Below, one piece after another: positions 58,027 through 64,000 of a stretch of 64,000 nucleotides of DNA; the first letter of the stretch is position 1; the number at the start of each line of letters is the position of its first letter. The DNA is from Flavobacteriales bacterium (GTDB taxonomy: Bacteria; Bacteroidota; Bacteroidia; Flavobacteriales_F; PHOS-HE28): contig JADJCS010000016.1 in the NCBI GenBank assembly GCA_016703105.1, positions 62,001-126,000 on the forward strand, given 5' to 3'. The translations under genes and the position numbers were made by a program. Below the pieces are notes generated by a model, which saw nothing but the letters and a program-made list of their open reading frames with translations, made no database searches and was not told the DNA's origin.

Positions 58027-58205
58027 GCTGCGACCCCATCGGGGTCGAATACATCCTAACGGACGAATTCTACATGCTGCGACCCTTTTAGGGTCGAATG
58101 CGGCACGACGCCAATGCCGATCGTTCATGACCCCGAAGGGGTCACAGCCTGTAGCTCGAAACAACAAGATGCCGCACGACCCCGAAGGGGTCGCAGCCGG
58201 TGTTC
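58027..58205. repeat. REP cluster left of the second RAYT gene
   Basis: Four hairpins: GCGACCCCATCGGGGTCG (58030-58047), GCGACCCTTTTAGGGTCG (about 58078-58095), TGACCCCGAAGGGGTCA (58128-58144) and CGACCCCGAAGGGGTCG (58178-58194). The first begins with CACCGGCT; the last ends with CAGCCGGTGTT, the inverse orientation. They belong to one REP family with the copies at 58681-58760. Confidence 0.85.
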
Positions 58206-58206
58206 C

Positions 58207-58650
58207 TCACGGCAGGTATTTCGGATCGAATTCCACACCGGCGTCGTTCAGCATGTGCATCAATTCCTCGCGGAACGCTCTTGCGCGATGATGCTCTTCC
58301 TGCCCGGTGATGTACGCCTTGACCGCATCGCGCTCCCGCCAACCCACCGTGAACACGCCGTACCCTTCCTGCCATTGGAAGTTCTTCGATCCGTGATGCT
58401 CGCGTATCCATTCGGTCGTCGCCTTCTTCAATTCCCTCACCACATCCGGTATCTGATGCGTCGGCTTCAGGTCGATGAGCAGATGCACATGGTCGATCCA
58501 ACCGCCGACACCGTGCGGCACACCACCAAGGCCGCGGACGGTTCCGCCCATGTATTCCCACAATTGCGGCCGCCACGACTTGTCGAGGCATGCAACACGG
58601 TTCTTCGTTCCGAATACGATGTGATAGTGCAGCTTGAAATAGGTGGACAT
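58207..58650 (-). CDS. Second RAYT / IS200-like tyrosine transposase
   Basis: A 147-residue Y1/HUH transposase: MSTYFKLHYHIVFGTKNRVA at the start, HUH motif in WIDHVHLLIDLKPTHQ near residue 68, NFQWQEGYGVFTVGWRERDA near 103 and the catalytic Tyr probably in VKAYITGQEEHH near 125. It is shorter and different from the RAYT at 6597. Its flanks are REP sequences in inverted orientation (GGTCGCAGCCGGTGTT before 58206 and AACACCGGCTGCGACC after 58680), so it probably mobilises that REP family. ATG 58650 starts the conserved protein; the open frame upstream reads through a REP. Confidence 0.9.
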   Translation of the reverse strand: MSTYFKLHYHIVFGTKNRVACLDKSWRPQLWEYMGGTVRGLGGVPHGVGGWIDHVHLLIDLKPTHQIPDVVRELKKATTEWIREHHGSKNFQWQEGYGVFTVGWRERDAVKAYITGQEEHHRARAFREELMHMLNDAGVEFDPKYLP

Positions 58651-58680
58651 AGCCGATGGCACGGGTTCAGGGTGAATGTA

Positions 58681-58760
58681 AAACACCGGCTGCGACCCCT
58701 TCAGGGTCGGGATCGCTCGGTCATGAATGTTCAACATGCTGTGACCCCTTCGGGGTCAGG
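58681..58760. repeat. REP copies right of the second RAYT gene
   Basis: AACACCGGCTGCGACC followed by CCTTCAGGGTCGG (58682-58710) and GCTGTGACCCCTTCGGGGTCA (58738-58758). The first is the inverted counterpart of the copy ending at 58205. Confidence 0.85.
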
Positions 58761-58771
58761 CGGCTCATGGA

Positions 58772-59203
58772 TCAGGCCATGAATACCCACATCCCCGCCG
58801 CGCACATCAGGAAATAGGGGATGAGGGAAGCCGCGCCAGCATAGTCCTTCGCCACGCGCTGCCCGAAGAAGAGCAGGAAGATGGCCTTCACCGCGAGGGT
58901 CATGCCGAGCAGGCCGATGGTTGAACCGCATCCGAACAGCACGCAGAAGAAGCCGATCGTGGAGAAGATTCCCGCACCCAGTTCGATCAGGGTGATGACA
59001 GGGAGGAGGAGCGGCACCGTGCCTTTCAAGTTCGACTTTGCCAAGTGGGCGGTCAGGAATTCCTTCTCGCCCTTCCAATTGAAGAGTTTGTCCAGGCTCG
59101 ATTGGAGGAACAGCACGGCGACCATGGCGCCGAAGGCGAGCTGCAAGATGTGCTGCGGGGTAAAGCCTTGATCGGCGAGCCAGTTGACCAGATCGTTGCT
59201 CAT
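58772..59203 (-). CDS. DoxX-like integral membrane protein
   Basis: A 143-residue protein with four hydrophobic helices: LAFGAMVAVLFLQSSLDKLF near residue 22, LLLPVITLIELGAGIFSTIG near 64, FGCGSTIGLLGMTLAVKAIF near 89 and AASLIPYFLMCAAGMWVFM at the end. The DoxX pattern with a Lys/Asp-containing loop after the first helix (SSLDKLFNWKGEKEF) is seen. Function unknown. A minus-strand CACCTTTG box (59209-59216) ends five bases before the ATG, so the transcript should be nearly leaderless. It is divergent from kdnB with a gap of 56 bases. Confidence 0.78.
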   Translation of the reverse strand: MSNDLVNWLADQGFTPQHILQLAFGAMVAVLFLQSSLDKLFNWKGEKEFLTAHLAKSNLKGTVPLLLPVITLIELGAGIFSTIGFFCVLFGCGSTIGLLGMTLAVKAIFLLFFGQRVAKDYAGAASLIPYFLMCAAGMWVFMA

Positions 59204-59259
59204 GCATGCAAAGGTGGCGAAGCCGTTCTTTCCGGCCGGACCTGTTCCTTTGTGACCCG

Positions 59260-60342
59260 ATGAACCTCTTCCGCAACTTCAAGTCCGTTACCAAGACCTG
59301 CTACGGTCGCGGTTCCTTCGGCAAGCTCGACGAGATCCTTGCACCGCAGCGCGGGGAGAACGCTGGCTTCATGGTGTTCGTGGTGGACGACTACTTCGAG
59401 GACAAGAAAGACTTCGTGGCGCGTATTCCCGAACTGGAGGGCGACGAGGTCCACTTCATCAGCGTGCTGAAGGAGCCGACCACGGAGCTGATCGACAAGT
59501 TGCGCGACGACATCCTGACGCGGCGAGGTCTTCCGGCAGGCATCATCGGCATCGGCGGCGGTAGCGTAATGGACATCGCGAAGGCCACCGCGCTGATGTT
59601 CACCAACGAGGGCAGCAGCGTACAGTACCAAGGGTTGAACCTGATCAAGAAGCCGGGCATCTACCACTGCGGCGTGCCCACGATCAGCGGCACGGGTGCG
59701 GAAGTGAGCATGACCGCCGTGCTGACCGGTCCAGTGAAAAAGCTGGGCCTGAAGTGCGACTGGACGGTCTTCGATCAGATCGTGCTGGATCCCGACCTCA
59801 TCGCCAGCGTGCCGCGCGATCAGTGGTTCTACACCGGCATGGATACCTACATCCACAGTGTGGAGGCTATCACTGGAACCAAGAAGAACACCTTCGCCGA
59901 AGCATACAGCGAGAAGTCATTGGCTATGTGCCGCGAGGTTTTCCTGAAGCTCGATCGCAGCGATGTGAAGAGCGATGAGTCGCTGATGGTGGCCAGTTAC
60001 ATGGGCGGCCTCAGCCTCACGTACAGCGAAGTGGGTGTTTGCCACGCGCTCAGCTACGGTCTGGGCAAGGTGCTGGAGATCCACCATTGCCTCGCCAATT
60101 GCATCGCCTTTGAGAAACTGGAGGACGTCTACGGCGACTACGTTGGGGAGTTCAAGGGCATGGTGAAGCATCTTGGGGTGAATATTCCCCAAGGCCTGGC
60201 GAAAGATTGGAGCTCGGCTACCATTGACGCCATGGCGGAGGTGGCCTACAACCTGCCGCACATGTGGGACCATGCCTTCGGCCCCGACTGGCAGCAGGTG
60301 CTGGACCGGGAGCGGATCAAGGGGTGGTATCGGAGGATGTGA
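59260..60342 (+). CDS. kdnB: 3-deoxy-manno-octulosonate 8-oxidase (Kdo 8-dehydrogenase)
   Basis: A 360-residue iron-type alcohol dehydrogenase similar to Shewanella KdnB: NLFRNFKSVTKTCYGRGSFG at the start, GVPTISGTGAEVSMTAVLTG near residue 146, DWTVFDQIVLDPDLIASVP near 167 and WFYTGMDTYIHSVEAITGT near 190. The NAD-binding GIGGGSVMDIAKA lies near 104, and metal-ligand His residues are in VCHALSYGLGKVLEIHHCLA near 263. KdnB oxidises Kdo at C8, giving the substrate for KdnA. The ATG at 59260 follows TTCCTTTG by seven bases. It is 1.97 kb from kdnA and separated by unrelated genes. Confidence 0.9.
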   Translation: MNLFRNFKSVTKTCYGRGSFGKLDEILAPQRGENAGFMVFVVDDYFEDKKDFVARIPELEGDEVHFISVLKEPTTELIDKLRDDILTRRGLPAGIIGIGGGSVMDIAKATALMFTNEGSSVQYQGLNLIKKPGIYHCGVPTISGTGAEVSMTAVLTGPVKKLGLKCDWTVFDQIVLDPDLIASVPRDQWFYTGMDTYIHSVEAITGTKKNTFAEAYSEKSLAMCREVFLKLDRSDVKSDESLMVASYMGGLSLTYSEVGVCHALSYGLGKVLEIHHCLANCIAFEKLEDVYGDYVGEFKGMVKHLGVNIPQGLAKDWSSATIDAMAEVAYNLPHMWDHAFGPDWQQVLDRERIKGWYRRM

Positions 60343-60427
60343 AGACCGTCGGAGATCATTCCGATCGGGCTGATTGTTGCCGAACTTGGGCACCTGCTGG
60401 ATCTAGCGCATACTCTTCCACCTATCC

Positions 60428-62056
60428 ATGTCGAAACGCATCACCCGCTGGATCTGGATCCCCGTCGTGCTCCTGGTCCTTGTGGCGGGTGGTTACTTCG
60501 GTAGCCGCTTATTGGAGCGGACGGTGCTCAAGCGTAGCGAACGCATCCTCACTGGTATCGGCGGACCGGGGAGCACTATCCGGGTCGGGCAGGTGGATAT
60601 CGATCTGTGGGCAGGGGACCTGCGCTGGTCCGATCTGCTGATCGAAAGCCCCCCCGGGGAACCGGACAGCACTGAGGCGACCCGCATGAACGGTAGGGTG
60701 GACGGTATCTCCGTGCATGGCTTGTCGCTCTGGCGGTTGCTCGTGGCACGCACCCTTTCCATGCGGTCCATCACGATCTCTCGTCCGGATATCGAGGTGA
60801 TCATGTCCGGTGACACCACTGTGAATACCCATGATCGCGCGAAGGCATTGACGATCTCTTCCCTCCAGGCAGAGAGCGTGGTACTGGAGGGTGCCGTGTT
60901 CCGGATGCGATGGACCGGCGCTGACAGTACGACCATCTCGGCGGAGCGCCTCGATCTCGATGTGACCGATGTGCGTTGCGAATGGCCGCAGGACCGCCCC
61001 TTCGCATTGCGTTACGCGAATGCCCACGGGAAGCTCGCTGGTATCGCCGCAGCGCTCCCCCCTCTTTATGATTTCCGCGTCGCGAGCGTTGCACTGGCCG
61101 AGGAGGGAAGGACCTTGCATATCCTGAACGCGGAAGTGGAACCGCGAAAGGGCCAGCAGTCCTATGATCGGGTGACCCACTTCGAGGTCGATCTATTCGA
61201 TGCGAGCATGGACACGGCTATGATGACCGGGCTGGACCTGATGGGCCTGTTCAACGAGAACACCTTGAGCGCGACCACCCTGCGCATTGCCGGGGTGGAA
61301 CTGGATGTTTCCAGGGACCGGACGATGCCGGACGCCCCGTACAAGTACAAGCCGCTGCTATCACGTCTCTTGCGCGAATTGCCGATCGCCTTGTGTTTGG
61401 ATAGCGTGGTGGTGGATCGGTGGAACGTGGGTTATCACGAGAAAGGCGCGCTCACGCCCGACTTTGGCGATCTGGTCTTCAATGACCTAGGGGGAACGAT
61501 CACCGGACTATGCACCTCGGAAGCCGTGAGCCGGGACACCTTGGAGGTGAAGGCCACGGCAAGGCTCTACGACCGCACCCGGATGAGCATGCAAGTGCGC
61601 ATGGTGATCGCTGATAGCAGCGACCGGTTCACGGCCCATGCGTTGATCGGCGGATTGCCCATCAGCGGGTTCAACCGGCTCACGGCCGATCTGATGCGTG
61701 TTCGCGCAAGAGGAGGTACCATCGGCGGGATCGAAGTGACCATGACGGCGAACGATGATCGCGCGACGGGACGCGTGGATATGGAGTACGATGGGCTGCA
61801 GCTCGAACTCCTCAAACAGGACGGGTCCGGCGAGAAGAGGCGCTTCATGTCCGGTCTTGTGAACACGGTCGTACGTTCGCACAACCTCCGCTCGCACCCC
61901 GATTTCCAGCATGGCGACTTCACCATCCTCCGGCGCAAGGACCGCTTCGTCTTCAACTATCTATGGGCCGGACTGCGCGAAGGAATGATCATTTCGGTAT
62001 TGCCTGGTGCAGTGGAAAGCGTGCGGCAAATGGACAAAGGGGCCAAGAAGAAATAG
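60428..62056 (+). CDS. AsmA/DUF748-like membrane-anchored protein
   Basis: A 542-residue protein with one N-terminal membrane helix (WIPVVLLVLVAGGYFGSRLL), followed by long beta-rich repeats of the AsmA kind: RVGQVDIDLWAGDLRWSDLL near 54, RVDGISVHGLSLWRLLVART near 85 and ITISRPDIEVI. It ends basic (DKGAKKK). Family members bridge the envelope and may carry lipids, or control outer-membrane assembly. It is downstream of kdnB by 85 bases on the same strand. Confidence 0.7.
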   Translation: MSKRITRWIWIPVVLLVLVAGGYFGSRLLERTVLKRSERILTGIGGPGSTIRVGQVDIDLWAGDLRWSDLLIESPPGEPDSTEATRMNGRVDGISVHGLSLWRLLVARTLSMRSITISRPDIEVIMSGDTTVNTHDRAKALTISSLQAESVVLEGAVFRMRWTGADSTTISAERLDLDVTDVRCEWPQDRPFALRYANAHGKLAGIAAALPPLYDFRVASVALAEEGRTLHILNAEVEPRKGQQSYDRVTHFEVDLFDASMDTAMMTGLDLMGLFNENTLSATTLRIAGVELDVSRDRTMPDAPYKYKPLLSRLLRELPIALCLDSVVVDRWNVGYHEKGALTPDFGDLVFNDLGGTITGLCTSEAVSRDTLEVKATARLYDRTRMSMQVRMVIADSSDRFTAHALIGGLPISGFNRLTADLMRVRARGGTIGGIEVTMTANDDRATGRVDMEYDGLQLELLKQDGSGEKRRFMSGLVNTVVRSHNLRSHPDFQHGDFTILRRKDRFVFNYLWAGLREGMIISVLPGAVESVRQMDKGAKKK

Positions 62057-62080
62057 CGTCGGCCGACGACAGTACGTGGA

Positions 62081-63940
62081 TCAGTAGGACACCACGTTCG
62101 GGCGGTCGAAGGTGAACCCGCGCGCGCCTAATGCGAAACTGATCGACGGGTTCACTTGGAACACGTCCCTTCGCCCATCCGGAAGCACCGGATAGTAGCC
62201 CACGGTGATCTCGAAGGTCTTGGTCAGAAGATTCTCGTTCCGGACGAGCAGGCCTAGCGAGAACGCACTATGGATGCGCCCGGAGAAGACCGCGTCGCTT
62301 TCATTGCCCAGGTCGCCGAAACCGATGAACATCACCGGTGCGATCCGGAACCCCAATAAGTTGTAGGGCGCATAAGCGACGGTCTCGAAGTTGAGCAGCA
62401 GCTTGTAGGTCCCGATGAGTGTGTCCCCGCTCAAGCCGTAGAGTTCAGAGCCGCCGTACGTCAGGTACGAGTACACCGGTTTGCTGAAGCCGAAGGTGGA
62501 TCGCGCGCGGACGAATTGGCGGAAATGCCAGCGACCCAGGTCCGCGATATTGCTGAAGTAGGTGAGTTCGCCGCGCAGCGTGCCATCCACCGCCTTGCTT
62601 TCCTTGAAGAAGGTGCCGTAGCCCAGGGAGCCGGACAGGTAACCGAAGTGTTCCGTGTTCGCTCCACCCGAGAACTCAATACCCACATAGGGCATGGTGG
62701 TCATCAACTCCCGCTTCAGAGCACCTCCGCTCACGGCGAGTAGCAATCCCTCCGGCACGTCCTCGGTGGCACCGAAGCGGTACAGGTAACGCTCCCGGTA
62801 GTACTGTCGCATGCTCAACCCGACGCTCGTCAGGTAGAGCGAGGTATTGCTGTAGACGCGGTAGGTGTCCAGTTCGGGCGAGGGGCGGTCCGCATAGCGC
62901 GTCTGCGCGTATCGGACACCCAGGACCAGGTTCGTGCTGCGGCTGGCGACGCTCTGCCCGTCGCCCAGGGTGAATCCGCGCGCAAGCCAGGTGTCCAAGG
63001 CGATCGGGGCAATGAGTTGGTCAATTGTATTCCCGGTCCCAGGATCCACATAAGGGGCACGCGTCCACGTCTTCCCCAGATAGACGCCACCGGCCCATCG
63101 GGTCAGTGCGGAATAGAATCCGCGGTCGAGGCTGAAGGCCGCGCGATCCACCTCCGAGGAAGTGGAGTACGATAGCGTCGATCGGATGTAGGAGCGCTTG
63201 ATGTTGTAGATGGCGTGCGTGCCCTCCAGTTCCACTTCGGGGGAATTGGACACGAAGGCGACGCGTTGTGCCAACTGATGTCCCCACCCCAGGAAGTTCA
63301 GATCGCGCAGGGTCACGCTACCCGAGGAGAGGTCCGCTTCTCCGGATACATCGATGTTCCACTTGTCATGCACCAGTACGAAAACATCCACACTGTCCCG
63401 CGTGCCGCGGATAGGCACTACCCGTACGGTGGCGTCGTTCACCATGGGCGAAGCGCGCAGCACCCGTTCCGATTCGCTTATCCGCAAGGGGTCCAGGGTG
63501 TCCAGCGGATGGACCAACAGGAGCCCACGGACCACATTGGCACGCGTTCGTCGATGCAGGCTGTTCCCTGCCCGTTGTATGAGGTTCGTAGGGCTCTGTG
63601 CGGTGTCCAGAACGGAGTATCCGAAGGGATCCAACACGTGGACATCGATCCTGCGCACCACCTTGCCTTTGTGTTTGAGGTTCGGGTCCACCCGCCGTTG
63701 GGGCAGTTCCTTGGCAACGGGTTCTTCGTCCGATACCGGCGTCACGAATATGGCATCGTAGATCCATCGCGTCACTTTACGCTTCTCCGCGTAGCGCTCG
63801 ATGTTCCGATAGATCTTGATCGAGTCGGTCTGTGCTACCGAGCTCAGGATCGGAAATAGGGACAGGAACAGCGCCAGCCCTCGCAGGGATCCTTCGCGGA
63901 TCGCTGGCGCCAGGTCGGGCGCTGCCGGCGGGTGTATCAT
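62081..63940 (-). CDS. Outer-membrane beta-barrel protein with N-terminal POTRA-like part
   Basis: A 619-residue protein. A signal-like segment (LRGLALFLSLFPILSSVAQ, residues about 19-37) is followed by a basic linker and a POTRA-like region: VVRRIDVHVLDPFGYSVLDT near 93, then RISESERVLRASPMVNDATV near 153, typical of BamA/Omp85 proteins. A C-terminal barrel of about 400 residues follows (LGWGHQLAQRVAFVSNSPEV, YIRSTLSYSTSSEVDRAAF and so on). It is shorter than BamA, so probably another Omp85-like factor. The ATG at 63940 overlaps the stop of the gene before it. Confidence 0.78.
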   Translation of the reverse strand: MIHPPAAPDLAPAIREGSLRGLALFLSLFPILSSVAQTDSIKIYRNIERYAEKRKVTRWIYDAIFVTPVSDEEPVAKELPQRRVDPNLKHKGKVVRRIDVHVLDPFGYSVLDTAQSPTNLIQRAGNSLHRRTRANVVRGLLLVHPLDTLDPLRISESERVLRASPMVNDATVRVVPIRGTRDSVDVFVLVHDKWNIDVSGEADLSSGSVTLRDLNFLGWGHQLAQRVAFVSNSPEVELEGTHAIYNIKRSYIRSTLSYSTSSEVDRAAFSLDRGFYSALTRWAGGVYLGKTWTRAPYVDPGTGNTIDQLIAPIALDTWLARGFTLGDGQSVASRSTNLVLGVRYAQTRYADRPSPELDTYRVYSNTSLYLTSVGLSMRQYYRERYLYRFGATEDVPEGLLLAVSGGALKRELMTTMPYVGIEFSGGANTEHFGYLSGSLGYGTFFKESKAVDGTLRGELTYFSNIADLGRWHFRQFVRARSTFGFSKPVYSYLTYGGSELYGLSGDTLIGTYKLLLNFETVAYAPYNLLGFRIAPVMFIGFGDLGNESDAVFSGRIHSAFSLGLLVRNENLLTKTFEITVGYYPVLPDGRRDVFQVNPSISFALGARGFTFDRPNVVSY

Positions 63941-64000
63941 GGCTCCATTTTGATCGGCGCGTCGAGCTTTTTCCTGAACCAGCGGATGCCCCGATCGGCC
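63937..64000 (-). CDS. C-terminal end of an unidentified gene
   Basis: The frame entering from the right edge reads ADRGIRWFRKKLDAPIKMEP and a TGA at 63937-63939 that overlaps the barrel gene start (ATGA). This indicates one operon. The short basic C-terminus is not enough to name the protein. Confidence 0.45.
   Translation of the reverse strand, partial: ADRGIRWFRKKLDAPIKMEP

Noticed and set aside
1..64000. tRNA or rRNA genes
   Set aside because: No T-loop-like GGTTCGAATC-type sequence with matching stems and no rRNA-like stretch was noticed on either strand; a dedicated search was not possible.

Overview
The window looks like chromosomal DNA from a GC-rich member of the Bacteroidota, most likely in or near the Flavobacteriales. 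The support is: two proteins that end in Type IX secretion sorting domains; a DUF4293 gene beside rho; a DUF6702 gene divergent from an M1 peptidase; a fused E1 alpha/beta 2-oxoacid dehydrogenase; start codons without Shine-Dalgarno sequences; and many Bacteroidota-type -7 promoter elements (TANNTTTG or close variants) placed only a few bases before ATG codons. The species cannot be named from this sequence.

Layout. 0-2 kb: rho (cut by the window edge) and DUF4293. 2-3.5 kb: an IS4-family element with nested inverted repeats and a scrambled transposase. 3.5-6.4 kb: a phosphoesterase, a tight acyl-carrier-protein / GNAT / AAC(3)-fold acyltransferase operon and a DUF4279 gene. 6.5-7.25 kb: a REP-associated tyrosine transposase between inverted REP sequences. 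7.3-10.6 kb: a MacAB/LolCDE-like export system. 10.6-14.6 kb: a coiled-coil exported protein, a TonB-dependent receptor and a MORN-type lipoprotein. 14.6-25.4 kb: a frameshifted ornithine aminotransferase, truA, an MsbA-like exporter, a large T9SS surface protein and uvrA. 25.6-31.5 kb: an ECF-like sigma factor with a small conserved protein, nth, a DUF6702 gene and an M1 aminopeptidase. 31.6-32.2 kb: a RelE/ParE-type toxin-antitoxin pair. 32.3-37.7 kb: a lipid kinase, an LTA-synthase-like sulfatase and the fused E1.

37.7-40.4 kb is a small decayed accessory island at the 3' end of the E1 gene. It holds a hicBA toxin-antitoxin pair, an immunity-protein-like pseudogene, two diverged copies of the E1 3' end, REP-like repeats, a frameshifted membrane gene and an AT-richer methyltransferase. 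40.5-51.2 kb is mostly single housekeeping or exported genes (VanX-like dipeptidase, intradiol dioxygenase-like protein, flavin halogenase-like oxidoreductase, TylF-like methyltransferase, SUI1 factor, Gcr-like membrane protein). 51.3-56 kb has a 61-bp tandem repeat, a GH38 alpha-mannosidase and an outer-membrane protein. 56-60.3 kb carries kdnA and kdnB, the two enzymes for 8-amino-Kdo (Kdo8N) synthesis, separated by a truncated GH47 mannosidase, a second REP/RAYT system and a DoxX-like gene. The window ends with an AsmA/DUF748-like protein and an outer-membrane beta-barrel.

The most unusual signals are the repeated diverged gene tails bordering acquired genes downstream of E1 (a weaker parallel lies downstream of the mannosidase), two independent REP/RAYT systems with different REP families, an in-frame heptamer repeat in the E1 linker, an operon of a stand-alone acyl carrier protein with two acyltransferase-fold enzymes, and promoters so close to start codons that many transcripts should be leaderless. 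No tRNA, rRNA or CRISPR array was seen.
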